From positions 22,388 through 86,387 of the forward strand of contig JAOPJY010000005.1 of NCBI GenBank assembly GCA_025517425.1: a stretch of 64,000 nt of DNA, written 5' to 3'. The stretch's first letter is position 1. Each line of letters opens with the position of its first letter. The DNA comes from Halobacteria archaeon AArc-dxtr1. GTDB lineage: Archaea; Halobacteriota; Halobacteria; Halobacteriales; Natrialbaceae. Of the stretch, positions 46,458-55,453 are shown piece after piece. The notes below the pieces were generated by a model, which did no database searches, was not told the DNA's origin, and saw nothing but the letters and a program-made list of their open reading frames with translations. The position numbers were made by a program, and so were the translations under genes.

Positions 46458-47120
46458 GGGTGGGTCATGGCACAGCCACAGTAGCAGCTGTGCCATACGT
46501 GGTTCACCCTGTGTACGGACCGGTCCACATCGGCCCGCGATGGTTGTAGCCTACTCTGTACCAGTACCTACAGCGAGGGGGCATTTTAATTTACTGCGAG
46601 AAAGCATCACATACTCTCGTATACTATCCGTTGTCCGTAAAAGCTACCATAATTATTATATTTCATGGGAGGTGCAGTTCGAAGAGATAAGAATCCACGT
46701 CATGCACTATTCAGGGCCTGTATTGCCTGTTTTCGTCCGAGTTAGGGTAAAACTCCACAAGTCGCAACGAACTACCGTCAACTGCTGTGATTCACTGTTG
46801 TTGAGTTTCGCCCAGGAAATAACACCTATTCTCTCGAATTCGGGCCTCTCACCGCCTCGTCAAGCACAATTTTCCCAGACAACCGTGTCTTGACCTTCGT
46901 CGAGGCCACCACTACCGCCTGAGAACTGCCCGACGGCCCTCTTGTCTAATCTAAACCTGTTTCAATGCACTTTGTACTTCCAGAATCATCCAAAGGAAGG
47001 CCAGGGTACAACGGTGCAAACGCCGCTGGCTCTCTCCGGCCGAGGGGCCGTCAGACGACAAGATCCCATGGCAAATATATCAGATGTCACTCATTGAATA
47101 ATGATGCGATTCGCAGTGGA
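46458..47120. other. Intergenic region with no recognised gene
   Basis: About 660 bases with no convincing gene. The open frame at 46456-46893 has Cys/Ser/Val-rich, non-acidic composition unlike real genes here. Stretches at 46900-47000 read as short fragments in several frames and look like decayed coding DNA. A+T-rich stretches between 46600 and 46680 could hold promoters. Confidence 0.4.
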
Positions 47121-47150
47121 GTTTGTCGCCCCCGAGAGGGGCGAGGGGCT
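47121..47150 (+). promoter_or_regulatory. G/C box, copy 1
   Basis: The box carries GTCGCCCCCGAGAGGGG followed by a run of CGAGGGGCT, and ends 20 bases before the ATG at 47171. A block of 21 identical bases recurs at 50732-50752, and a degenerate form at 57922-57950. All three precede genes on the same strand, so the box is probably a promoter or leader element. Confidence 0.6.
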
Positions 47151-47170
47151 ATCACGCCTACTCAACAACC

Positions 47171-47614
47171 ATGTCTTCAGAACATGAACAACAGCGATCA
47201 CGACCACCTAGTGAGCAAACGAAACAACCGAGCGAAGAACCGTGGGCAGATCTCGAGCTGACGCTTCCACACACCAGAAGTCCGACTGCCATCGTCTCAT
47301 TTGTCGAGTGTGCACTCGTCGAACTCACCCACGAAGACGTCGGAGCCGAGTTCGTCTCGACGAGCATTGCAGGAATGAATCGGACACAGTTCATCGCCGT
47401 CGACGACGTCGGTGAGGAGTTCAAGAAGCGGTGTTTCGATGCGCGTCTCGGCTGGCACGAAACAACAGTCAGCCGCAAAGCAGTTCGCGACGAGCTGGTC
47501 AATCGCCTCTCACAGCGGTCGTCACAGGGCGGTGAGGTAGGTCAGAATGACGTCGTGGCCGCTCAAGACAGGTTCCAAGTAAAACCAGTTCGGGAACTTC
47601 GAGTTCAAAAGTAG
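47171..47614 (+). CDS. Haloarchaeal hypothetical protein
   Basis: A 147-residue acidic protein. Residues 1-30 are disordered and rich in Glu/Gln/Pro. The remainder has a mixed alpha/beta pattern (RSPTAIVSFVECALVELTHE, AEFVSTSIAG). I do not recognise it. It follows the first G/C box by 20 bases and ends 5 bases before inverted-repeat copy C. The ATG at 47171 is preferred to upstream alternatives because those would run through the G/C box. Confidence 0.6.
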   Translation: MSSEHEQQRSRPPSEQTKQPSEEPWADLELTLPHTRSPTAIVSFVECALVELTHEDVGAEFVSTSIAGMNRTQFIAVDDVGEEFKKRCFDARLGWHETTVSRKAVRDELVNRLSQRSSQGGEVGQNDVVAAQDRFQVKPVRELRVQK

Positions 47615-47618
47615 ATCC

Positions 47619-47660
47619 TTAACCAACACGAACCCAATTACCACGCCTGTTGTTGGTTAA
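47619..47660. repeat. TTAACCAAC inverted repeat, copy C
   Basis: TTAACCAAC (47619-47627) and GTTGGTTAA (47652-47660), spacer 24 bases. It begins 5 bases after the stop of the preceding gene. The arms are identical to the other copies. Confidence 0.9.
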
Positions 47661-47752
47661 GTCTAGTTGATGATGGAGGCATTCCAGTCTGCACTACGGT
47701 GGGAACGATTCCTCGAAGCAAGGCCTACATCGACAGCCACGCAAGAACGAGT

Positions 47753-47962
47753 ATGTCCAACAGCGAGTCCCCAGATGATGTTTCCTCGTTCGAGGACGCG
47801 TTTCGCGGTGACGATGGCGAAACAAGCGACGGCTGGACACTCGACGACGTCTATAGTGATCTTTCCGATTGGGCGACTACCCGCGAGGAAGAGCACGCTA
47901 CGAACGTGCCCGCCAACAACACGCCAGTACCGACCGCCAAGAAAGATACGTACGGCGAGTGA
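47753..47962 (+). CDS. Small acidic protein, putative antitoxin of the Doc-type gene
   Basis: A 69-residue protein (MSNSESPDDVSSFEDAF start) that is strongly acidic and probably disordered. It ends 48 bases before the Doc-type toxin gene on the same strand, the position of a Phd-like antitoxin. There is no sequence match to Phd. The call is positional. Confidence 0.5.
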   Translation: MSNSESPDDVSSFEDAFRGDDGETSDGWTLDDVYSDLSDWATTREEEHATNVPANNTPVPTAKKDTYGE

Positions 47963-48010
47963 CGCTGCAAGGAAGAAACGACTATTGGCTAGCGCGCGAG
48001 AGTCTCGAAT

Positions 48011-48409
48011 GTGACTGACGACGTCGCGTATCCTTCGGTCGAGCTCGTTCTCGATCTCCACGAGCAGATCGTTGAAGAAGGTGACGCCACAGAACCCGGA
48101 ATTCGATCGGAGGACGCAATCGAATCTGCAGTGCAGTACGTCTCTGAAGGATACTTTGGGGAGGTTCCACAGACACTGCATGAAAAAGCGGTGCATCTGA
48201 TGCGTCTTCTCGTTGCAGATCATCCCTTCGTCGACGGGAACAAGCGGACTGCACTCCGAACAGTGGTTGTCATCTACATGCTGAACGGACACACGTTCGA
48301 CTACGGCGACGAAATTCGGGCCTTACTGCACCGCTTTGCGACCGATGAAGCCGCTGTCGACACTGAAACCGCAGTGATTTACTTCCGAGCGTGTGCTCGT
48401 CGCAACTGA
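48011..48409 (+). CDS. doc: Doc/Fic-type toxin
   Basis: A 132-residue Fic-fold protein with the Doc motif HPFVDGNKRT (His71 to Thr80), where the catalytic His and nucleotide-binding Gly-Asn are intact. Doc toxins phosphorylate elongation factor Tu (EF1A in archaea) and stop translation until an antitoxin neutralises them. It begins with GTG at 48011. The fold is complete (ELVLDLHEQIVEE start, YFRACARRN end). The acidic protein immediately upstream is the probable antitoxin. Confidence 0.85.
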   Translation: MTDDVAYPSVELVLDLHEQIVEEGDATEPGIRSEDAIESAVQYVSEGYFGEVPQTLHEKAVHLMRLLVADHPFVDGNKRTALRTVVVIYMLNGHTFDYGDEIRALLHRFATDEAAVDTETAVIYFRACARRN

Positions 48410-48421
48410 TAAAGGGACACA

Positions 48422-48613
48422 ATGAGTACGTTCAATACAGAGATGGCGTCCAGCACCGATTCCTCGGCAACGGTCGACGAAGAAGTCCGCCGACTGTACG
48501 AGCGGTATCAGGCGGCCGAGAGCGACGCCGAACGTCACGAGATCGCCCTCGAGATGGGGAAGCTTGACGGACGCCGCCACGCAGAGATCTACGCAGCGCT
48601 TGAAGACGAGTGA
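48422..48613 (+). CDS. Small helical hypothetical protein
   Basis: A 63-residue acidic protein with one long helix (VRRLYERYQAAESDAERHEI). It starts 12 bases after the Doc stop, so it may be part of that operon. It could be a regulator or second component; nothing else can be said. Confidence 0.45.
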   Translation: MSTFNTEMASSTDSSATVDEEVRRLYERYQAAESDAERHEIALEMGKLDGRRHAEIYAALEDE

Positions 48614-48736
48614 CTCAACAGGATTCTTAGCGCCTCGTTAGCTATCGACTAGCGTGTCATAAAATCGTTCACAGCGGCCAGGAAGGATGCGAACGTAGCG
48701 ATGGACTGATAGAGCTTGTCGACTCATCACATATAA

Positions 48737-48997
48737 ATGGAAGACATCCCACAACCAGCAAGCGAGCCGTACTCTGTCGGCGAACGGGTGCAGATCTACA
48801 TCGGAGCTGACGATCCTGATTCCCGGTATCACGGTGTGGTTTGTGAAGTTGTTGAAATTCTCACAGATGACCTCGGTAAAGAAACTGGACGGGGCATAGA
48901 TACCTATTCGTACACTCTTCGAGACGTAGAGACGGATGAACAGATACCCGTTTCATTCCGGCAGCGGGATTTAGTGCCGGCTAAGTGTACTCAATAG
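48737..48997 (+). CDS. Small haloarchaeal protein with SH3-like beta pattern
   Basis: An 86-residue protein (PYSVGERVQIYIGADDPDSR, then GVVCEVVEIL and YSYTLRDVET) whose strand spacing suggests a small beta-barrel of the KOW/SH3 kind. Common in haloarchaeal accessory regions as far as I recall. Function unknown. Confidence 0.55.
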   Translation: MEDIPQPASEPYSVGERVQIYIGADDPDSRYHGVVCEVVEILTDDLGKETGRGIDTYSYTLRDVETDEQIPVSFRQRDLVPAKCTQ

Positions 48998-49272
48998 AGG
49001 CCCTGTACTGTTCGTTTTCGAATCCTGTGAGAAGCACTCTATGACACTCTGGAAATATGAATTGATTCTATGACATGCTCATCGACGGCTGTTTTACTAT
49101 CCAGTGACGACGCCCTATGACCAAACAACCATCACGACGTGTTCTGGCTTGGTTTGTGACGTCATCGACGGTCAGGCCATGAATCGTGTAGGACGAACAG
49201 GACACTCGCGATAGCCTGTTTTTCTGCGCCAGAAGGCGTGGAGCGCGCGTTAGCGTGCTCGATGGAATTCTC

Positions 49273-49563
49273 ATGTCTAAACCCGAACTCAACGACGACA
49301 CGAGTGCCGACTACGAACAGTTCGAGGCCGAACTCCTCGCCCAAGATCAAGACGCCGCCCGCGTTGGGACGGCGGACATGGACGATTCGGAGGCCCGTAA
49401 CTTGGTCAATGAGCTCCTCGACGCGGGCATCGTCATCCCAATCGCTGAAAAGCGCGTGCTCGTCCACGAACCCAGTAGTGAAGCGTTCGAATCGATTACC
49501 CAACTCGCCGTCTTCCACAAAGGCTGGACAGTCGCTTACAACGCCGGCGAGGAGACGGCCTGA
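49273..49563 (+). CDS. Haloarchaeal hypothetical protein
   Basis: A 96-residue acidic protein. After a disordered start (MSKPELNDDTSADYEQFEAE) it has an alpha/beta part (ARNLVNELLDAGIVIPIAEK, FHKGWTVAYN). The stop overlaps the start of the zinc-binding gene that follows (TGATG), so the two are co-translated. Function unknown. Confidence 0.6.
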   Translation: MSKPELNDDTSADYEQFEAELLAQDQDAARVGTADMDDSEARNLVNELLDAGIVIPIAEKRVLVHEPSSEAFESITQLAVFHKGWTVAYNAGEETA

Positions 49564-49898
49564 TGCAGCAGACACTCTCGGGGTGTGCCTTCTGTGAGAC
49601 GCTCCCCGATGCTGGCGCTGGCAAAGCACACACGTGGGGGAAAGAAGAGCGGGTCACCCACCAGATCTGTGTCGACTGTGCAATTCAGGCGCAACCCGAT
49701 CCCGATGAGCGCGATCACCACGCCTGCGACGGGTGTGGGCTCGTCGTTGACACGCTCGCAGCGCTCACCCGGTTCCGCGTAGAACTCGGACATCTCGAGG
49801 GGCCGCTGCAGCTTTGTGTTCACTGTAGCCCCGGTGGGCCCGCCACATACTGGACGCGCGACCTCAAGGAGCACCTCGTCGCGGCGCCAGTGGAGTAG
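49563..49898 (+). CDS. Four-knuckle zinc-binding protein
   Basis: A 111-residue protein with four CxxC pairs: CAFC, CVDC, CDGC and CVHC. They suggest two zinc ribbons or one double treble-clef. It is translationally coupled to the preceding hypothetical gene. This two-gene unit is typical of haloarchaeal plasmids as far as I recall. Function unknown; a nucleic-acid or protein adaptor is plausible. Confidence 0.65.
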   Translation: MQQTLSGCAFCETLPDAGAGKAHTWGKEERVTHQICVDCAIQAQPDPDERDHHACDGCGLVVDTLAALTRFRVELGHLEGPLQLCVHCSPGGPATYWTRDLKEHLVAAPVE

Positions 49899-50138
49899 CC
49901 CCTGATCGCAGGGTTTCAGTGATAACGTAGTCAAGAAGCGCTATGCCACACGCATCAAGCTGAGCTACCGGTGACGTCATCCGCGAGTTCCTCTCGGCCA
50001 CATTTCTCCTCGAAGAGTACTTTCGAATGAAGGACCTCCTTTCCAGTCAACCCTTGTTTTCCCTCTCGCTCACCCACCTGGAACTCGTTTTTCGCGCCTG
50101 AAGGGTGAGGCGCGACCATGTGTGCCTCGAGATCACTA

Positions 50139-50699
50139 ATGAGTACAGATCAGTCACTCCAGAGCGGATCGTATCGAGACGACCAATCCCAGACGGACAC
50201 GAGCGACCGGGATCGCAGTTATCCAGGTGACGTTGCCCGCCTCAACGGACATGAACTCATAGCTATTGACGAGTGGCTTCCCGGAACTGAGCCATCACCG
50301 TATGAGATCGACCTTACAGGAGGCTATGAATACCGCACACGCTACTGGCGCTGCAGAAAATGTGGGCAAGAACGCAATCGTCGAGACGAATTCACCAACC
50401 CTTGTGAGAACACCCAGCCACCGACTGCACTCGAGGTAGGCGGCTACTCTGTCGATGAGCCACGAACCCGTCGCGCGCTAAGCGAGGATATGGACGTTCG
50501 TTTCGCCAGCGTGGGGCCAACCTACGAGGTCGTCAGCGGGAGTGGGAACACCTACATGATTGACGTCGAAGCGGAGACGTGTACTTGTCCGGATTGTGAA
50601 CAACGCCAGCCCTCCGGTGGTTGTAAGCATCTCAGACGCGTCGATCTCGAGATTCGAACTGGGATCACTCCCGCCCCGGATGGGACATTCAACCGGTGA
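50139..50699 (+). CDS. SWIM zinc-finger protein
   Basis: A 186-residue protein. An N-terminal ribbon, CRKCGQERNRRDEFTNPC, is followed by a SWIM motif near the C-terminus (CTCPDCEQRQPSGGCKHL: CxC, then CxH). SWIM domains bind DNA or proteins. The ATG at 50139 is preferred over the start at 50118. The gene stands alone; it could be a partner for recombination or a regulator of its neighbours. Confidence 0.75.
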   Translation: MSTDQSLQSGSYRDDQSQTDTSDRDRSYPGDVARLNGHELIAIDEWLPGTEPSPYEIDLTGGYEYRTRYWRCRKCGQERNRRDEFTNPCENTQPPTALEVGGYSVDEPRTRRALSEDMDVRFASVGPTYEVVSGSGNTYMIDVEAETCTCPDCEQRQPSGGCKHLRRVDLEIRTGITPAPDGTFNR

Positions 50700-50731
50700 C
50701 TGTGGGTTGAGCCGCTCGTCCGCTCGAGATA

Positions 50732-50760
50732 GTTTGTCGCCCCCGAGAGGGGTGCGGGGG
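50732..50760 (+). promoter_or_regulatory. G/C box, copy 2
   Basis: The box carries GTCGCCCCCGAGAGGGG followed by TGCGGGGG. It shares a 21-base identical block with copy 1 at 47121. It ends about 100 bases before the ATG at 50861. Confidence 0.6.
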
Positions 50761-50860
50761 TTCGACTGAAGCCACCGCAGAAACCCATGCGAACAAACAA
50801 CGTAGCACCAGCGTCGCCAGACGCTGAGACGACATGGCTCCTGAAGCGAGGTGTTGCCAG

Positions 50861-51016
50861 ATGACCAGATATAACGAGTGTCGGTTACCGACCTGTACGA
50901 GACTCACCCGCGATCGGGCAGGATACGCTGGCCGATTCTGTTCGGACAGCTGTGAAGTCCGCTATGAGCATCTGCAGGCAGACGCTCGAGACACAGCTCA
51001 GGAGGATGCGTACTGA
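50861..51016 (+). CDS. Small zinc-finger protein
   Basis: A 51-residue protein with cysteines in a CxxxxC and CxxxC arrangement (CRLPTC, then CSDSC), a likely single zinc ribbon. The stop overlaps the start of the next gene (TGATG). Function unknown. Confidence 0.5.
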   Translation: MTRYNECRLPTCTRLTRDRAGYAGRFCSDSCEVRYEHLQADARDTAQEDAY

Positions 51017-51216
51017 TGCTCGAGCAGATTGATCATCGAGGCAAGCGCTTCACGATCGAGGACGACGATATTGTCGGCGAACAGAGAATCGAACGCCGAC
51101 GGCGGGCAGTTGCCCTCGAACGACAGGCCCAGCGAGAACTCCGCGAACTCGAGCGGGCGAAAGCAGTCGCTGGTCCAGCCGGGATAAATCCCGATGTCGA
51201 GGTGCTCGACCGATGA
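51016..51216 (+). CDS. Small hypothetical protein, coupled to the zinc-finger gene
   Basis: A 66-residue basic and acidic helical protein (IERRRRAVALERQAQRELRE). It begins in the overlap with the zinc-finger gene and probably forms a unit with it. Function unknown. Confidence 0.45.
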   Translation: MLEQIDHRGKRFTIEDDDIVGEQRIERRRRAVALERQAQRELRELERAKAVAGPAGINPDVEVLDR

Positions 51217-51480
51217 TGCCAGAGGTGCTCTGAAACCTGCACTGTCGCCTCCCGTTCTCTGGATCCCCGTCCGTCCTCGTCCTCTAACCGAGGTGGACTC
51301 GGGTGTGAGACTGTCCCGTTGCTCCCTCATCCTTACACTAGCACGACGCGTACGCTGACTATGGACTGACCCGCTACGACTCTTCCCTCACGCTTGAGAG
51401 TGCGTCTGCGCAATCGATGACTGCCTCCAGACCCGTAGACTGGGCCGCTACGACAGCTATGGAATTCAATGCTAATCGGC

Positions 51481-52557
51481 TTAGTTGATCGGAAACCGGA
51501 GGAGCGCTCCAAGACCCCCGAATGCAGTATCGAACTGGGCACCTCGGTCTGTGTCAGTCGACACAACGAGACACTCACCGCCTTGGTCGGTCGTCGCTGC
51601 CTCCAATTCACGAATCTCTGCTGATGGCCGTGCGTCAGAAACGATGAGGACGTCGACCGCTCCGTAGTCGAGGGCGGTTCGCGTTTCCTCAGCACCGTAA
51701 GCGACATCTTCACCCTGCCCCAGCGCCGTGAAGAACCGATCGAGAGCCTCCCGTTCCCGTCGGCGCTCAGCATTAGACAGCACGTCCTCGGCGCGCTCAA
51801 CGAGCTGTGAGAGCCCCTGCTTGGTCGCGTACTCAATCGGGTAGACGCTCAGTATGTAGTTCCGCAACTCGTGGTGGAGATAATCACCCTGCTGAAACTC
51901 ATCGACGGTAATCGTCGTACCGCCGAGGAGGATGCCATCGACAGTAGGCTCGTCGAGGAATGTCTGTTCGGCAGCGTCGGCAACCTGCTCAAAGAACTCG
52001 TGTTTCTGGCGATTCCGCTCACGTTCGAAACGCTGCGCACTCTGACCGCCTGCACGGGATTTCCCCATCACCTGGCTCTCGAACGTCCGGATGGAAACGA
52101 TGCGTTCGCCGGCGAGGCGGCCGAGAGCGGCACGGCCCCGTTCGAGGACAACCAGACCGTACACCTCTGACGGGGTGAGCGCCTGCTCGACGGGGGCGGT
52201 CTCGAATTCAGCCGCACAGCGGTACAGTGAGACGTCGACGGGAACGTCGAGATCGTCGAAGACGGCGTCGTGCAGCTCACCGTCGACGACACCAGCGTAG
52301 ATGACGAGGCCGCTTGGTGGCGTTTCTTCGCACGCTTGCAGAAGGCGTCGGATGCGTCCAAGAGCATCCTGGACGTGGGTTCGTGTCTGATCGGATTTGA
52401 TGTTCGCAGCCTGTGCATATTCGCGGTCGATGCGCTCACGGACTGCATGGAGTGATTTGTCTGGCGGAACGGCTACGGTGATGAGTTCGGTGCCCTCGCC
52501 ACGGTAGTTTCTGAGCTGGTCGATTCGATCGCGGAGTTCGTACTCGGTGGTTTGCAT
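51481..52557 (-). CDS. aRF1-type peptide chain release factor paralogue
   Basis: A 358-residue class I release factor of the archaeal-eukaryotic type. It keeps the stop-codon recognition motifs NIKS (52-55) and YxCxxxF as YRCAAEF (112-118), and the peptidyl-tRNA hydrolysis motif GGQ (170-172) within KSRAGGQSAQRFERER. A normal aRF1 has about 410-420 residues; this copy is shorter, mainly outside these motifs. The ATG at 52557 is chosen because the upstream codons do not match the family. A second release factor on an accessory element could serve translation under stress, stalled-ribosome rescue or resistance to an inhibitor of the host factor; none is proven. It is flanked by non-coding DNA on both sides. 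Confidence 0.85.
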   Translation of the reverse strand: MQTTEYELRDRIDQLRNYRGEGTELITVAVPPDKSLHAVRERIDREYAQAANIKSDQTRTHVQDALGRIRRLLQACEETPPSGLVIYAGVVDGELHDAVFDDLDVPVDVSLYRCAAEFETAPVEQALTPSEVYGLVVLERGRAALGRLAGERIVSIRTFESQVMGKSRAGGQSAQRFERERNRQKHEFFEQVADAAEQTFLDEPTVDGILLGGTTITVDEFQQGDYLHHELRNYILSVYPIEYATKQGLSQLVERAEDVLSNAERRREREALDRFFTALGQGEDVAYGAEETRTALDYGAVDVLIVSDARPSAEIRELEAATTDQGGECLVVSTDTDRGAQFDTAFGGLGALLRFPIN

Positions 52558-53400
52558 TTGTATCGGTGAAAGCGGCGTCGCTGCTCGATGAGAAGGCGAT
52601 ACACCCGTCGGCGCCGCGACCACCTATGAAAGAACAGAGCAAGCGCTCATCGTCCGCACGTTCACCTGTTGCACCGGCGGTGTATGGTGCATAGATGGCT
52701 TTCGCGTCGGTGCAGAATAATGCTTACGTCGAGACTGCGGGCGGTGGCCGAGAACGGATAGAAAGCCCTCGGCCGCTCGACATCCCGCGACCCACGCTGC
52801 GCTCCTCGTACCTGCGGTGCTTGCGGAGTCGGGGGACGACCGAGACAGCCTCGCCCTTTCTGAGTCCACCAGGATGTCGGCTGTGTCACTGAGCGTCGAA
52901 CCCGGTTGAACAGGTTCTTTGTTACGGCACGCCCCGCTCGCCGCTTCCGCCCTCCGCATCGCTCGCGACCGACCATTCCGGGCATGCGGCGAGCAAGCTC
53001 GCCGTTCCGGGCTGAAATGAATCTGGTCTCGACGCCAGCATTAAGCGCGTTTTCGGTTGCGCCCCTCGCAGGCTTTCGCGTTCCAGCACTTTGGGCCGCT
53101 CCACGCGGCGAGTCATGCCACGACTCGCCGTGCTCACGACCGTCGCGCTGGACACGGACCCGCAGTCCGGGCCGGACGCGAGAAACGGCTTAAAGCTGGC
53201 CGCTCGTTCCGGGCGGGTCGGCGCGCGGTTCTGGTTGGATAACCTCCCCGAGGCGCTCTCGCTCGCGCCCCAAGGGGCGCTCACGAAGGCGCGAGCGAGA
53301 GCGCACAGATGGTTCTGTCGGTCGTCGTCGTCGGAAAACCGCGATGTAGCAGCATCGCGGTGTCGGGCGCTGAGCGCCTTCGGAACTAGGTTGAGTTCCA
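52558..53400. other. 840-bp non-coding region rich in hairpins
   Basis: No convincing gene: the open frames are rich in Arg, Ser and Pro and lack the acidic bias of real genes here. The stretch from 52985 to 53362 holds four perfect stem-loops, described separately. It precedes the RPA-like gene and may contain its promoter, a structured RNA or a replication element. Confidence 0.55.
52988..53361. repeat. Cluster of four perfect stem-loops
   Basis: GGCGAGC/GCTCGCC with a 2-base loop lies at 52988-53003. GGCGAGTC/GACTCGCC with a 7-base loop lies at 53107-53129. A 17-bp stem, GCGCTCTCGCTCGCGCC (53253-53269) with GGCGCGAGCGAGAGCGC (53288-53304), encloses an 18-base loop that can form its own GCGCCCC/GGGGCGC hairpin. 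ACCGCGATG/CATCGCGGT with a 6-base loop lies at 53338-53361. Confidence 0.8.
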
Positions 53401-54297
53401 ATGTCAAGTAAGAACGTTACCAGTGAAGTAGTTTCGGTCGATGAACAAGCATTCGAAAAAGCAGACGAAGCGGTGGTCGACGAGGACGGCTTCGAAGTCG
53501 TCGATGAGACACCGGAGTTCCAGGCAACGGTACAGATGGAGGTGCAGGCGAAGGTAGATGCCAACCACCCGAACGGGATGGTCGACACCAGTGACGAGCG
53601 GATCTACGGTGCGACTCTTGAACAGGAAGAACGCATTCGGGCGCGAGAGGCGGAGCTGGAGCGCATCAGTGCCAGGGCGGAGATGGGGACCCAAGAAGGT
53701 CGGGAGAAACGGACTCGAGATATCGCGGCGAAGCGGAGTGCTGAGCGACGTGTTGAGTTCCAGAAACGGGCAGCGAGCGTGGACCCGTGGGCGGATCCGG
53801 ACCGAGACGATCCTCGTGCAGAACTGACGCAGGAGCAGTTGGCTGTGGTGAACAAGCAGTCAATGCGGCTGGCCGAGAAGCTGGATGGCTGGTCGCGAGC
53901 AGCGATTGGTCGGCGAATGGGTGAAGCCGTCGTCGATGGGAAAGACCTGATGAGTGCAGTCGTCGGGGTGTTCGAGGAGTTGCAGACGGCGCCGGGACAG
54001 GTGGTTCCTATCGGGATGCTCGAGGGCGTCAATCGGAAAGAGGTGAGTATCAAAGGTACTGTGACGCAGCTGTGGGAGCCGTCGAGTTCAGCTATTTCCC
54101 AAGTGGGACTCATCGAAGACGAAAGCGGACGGACGAAGTTCACCAGCTGGGTTGCGAGCGACCAACCCTGGATTGAGGAGGGGGAACACGTTCGGATTCA
54201 TGGAGCGGCGAAGAACTGGTACAACGGGCGCGTCTCGGTGGCTCTGACCGGCTGGAGTACCGTGCATTTCCCCGAGCGCGGTCGGTGGTGGGAGTAG
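53401..54297 (+). CDS. RPA-like single-stranded DNA-binding protein (OB-fold)
   Basis: A 298-residue protein. Residues 1-150 are acidic and helical with a coiled coil (EEQERIRAREAELERISARA region shortened here). The C-terminal 100 residues form an OB-fold of the replication protein A kind (REVSIKG-like MLEGVNRKEVSIKGTVTQLW, then TKFTSWVASDQPW, VRIHGAAKNWYNGRVSVALT). Such proteins coat single-stranded DNA in replication and repair. Found widely on haloarchaeal plasmids. It could assist the primase or conjugation genes. Confidence 0.75.
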   Translation: MSSKNVTSEVVSVDEQAFEKADEAVVDEDGFEVVDETPEFQATVQMEVQAKVDANHPNGMVDTSDERIYGATLEQEERIRAREAELERISARAEMGTQEGREKRTRDIAAKRSAERRVEFQKRAASVDPWADPDRDDPRAELTQEQLAVVNKQSMRLAEKLDGWSRAAIGRRMGEAVVDGKDLMSAVVGVFEELQTAPGQVVPIGMLEGVNRKEVSIKGTVTQLWEPSSSAISQVGLIEDESGRTKFTSWVASDQPWIEEGEHVRIHGAAKNWYNGRVSVALTGWSTVHFPERGRWWE

Positions 54298-54545
54298 CCG
54301 GTCGTCGCACCCTTCTTTTTTTGCTACTGCCGGACCAACCCAGGCCCCTCCTCCCCACCCTCCGCTCCGTGCTCGCTTTGCTGCGCGCGCAGCCACGACC
54401 TCGAGAACAAGTCCAACATTTGAGCAAGAAACTGGGGAAGGAGTACGCGATGCGAGCGAATGTGTCAGACCCACGACTGGTACGGGCGTATCTGCGATCA
54501 TGTTGAAACGTTCGTGGATGTTCTCGGTTTCTTGGAGCCGAATTC

Positions 54546-55451
54546 TTAGTCAGTGTACTCCGCTATGGAGAACTGCTTCCCGCCCTGTTTCTCCAAATAC
54601 TCCTGGACCGTGGTCTCACGGAGATGTTCTTCCACGTCATAGAGCTCGGAGATGTCTCCCCGGCTGAACGAGTACTCGTATTTCCCGATGTCGTCGCACG
54701 CATTTCTATGCCGAAGGTATTCTAGGGTCTTCCTCACCATATCAAGATCCATATCACGGTCATAGTAGTGGGGAACCCTACGGGGTGTCATCTTCACAGT
54801 CTCGTTGTGTTTGAACTGTTCCGGCAGGATAACTTGGGCAAGCGATACTGCCAAGCTCTCAGGTTTGATTTGTCCAGTCAGAAGGAACTCTTTGCTCGGG
54901 GTTGGAGGCAAGTTGATTCCGGTGGAAACAATGCTGTGGAAGGAGTCGTCTTGTGCTAATCCGTCTTCGAAAAGGAGTTTACCGCCTCTGCTCTGTGAGA
55001 GGATGCCGCATTTGTCCTTGATGTCATCGTAGATATCTGCACCGGGTCCTCCTGCCTTAGCTGACTCTACGGCGTCTTTGTCAAAAACGAGATGATGTTC
55101 GAAGTGGTTGAGATTACGGGTGGAAAGATGGACTTCTCCTGCTCTGCCTTTTTTCCGGATGAAGTCTTCGACGGCCTCTAGGTTCAACCGTTGGTAGTCT
55201 TCTGCTCGGCGACGGTGTTCTTCGGTGACTCGGTCATCTGGTTCTACGTTGACGAAGACGACGGTGTCGCCGCTGTAGAACGTGAATTCTGGCCGTGTGA
55301 ACACGTCGTTCCGGTTATCGGGGACTGGGAGAAATGGACCGACGAGTTTGAAGCCCTGAGACGCGATCCCACGATTACTGGTATCGCTTTTTATAACTGA
55401 GTGGAAGAGGTTCAGAGCGTTTATTTTCTCTTTTTGTTCCAGCCATCCCAT
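54546..55451 (-). CDS. Unrecognised protein, partner of the 424-residue gene
   Basis: A 301-residue soluble protein I do not recognise. It is encoded 2 bases downstream of the 424-residue gene on the same strand, so the two form an operon. Seen features: a Glu/Arg-rich helix near RVTEEHRRRAEDYQRLNLEA, a His-rich stretch NLNHFEHHLVF and a C-terminal acidic tail. No catalytic motif is evident. The A+T content appears higher than in neighbouring genes, suggesting recent acquisition. Confidence 0.6.
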   Translation of the reverse strand: MGWLEQKEKINALNLFHSVIKSDTSNRGIASQGFKLVGPFLPVPDNRNDVFTRPEFTFYSGDTVVFVNVEPDDRVTEEHRRRAEDYQRLNLEAVEDFIRKKGRAGEVHLSTRNLNHFEHHLVFDKDAVESAKAGGPGADIYDDIKDKCGILSQSRGGKLLFEDGLAQDDSFHSIVSTGINLPPTPSKEFLLTGQIKPESLAVSLAQVILPEQFKHNETVKMTPRRVPHYYDRDMDLDMVRKTLEYLRHRNACDDIGKYEYSFSRGDISELYDVEEHLRETTVQEYLEKQGGKQFSIAEYTD

Positions 55452-55453
55452 GG

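Noticed and set aside
52922..53407. Long open frames on both strands in the hairpin region
   Set aside because: Composition is Arg/Ser/Pro-rich and not acidic. Open frames on both strands are expected in such G+C-rich DNA.
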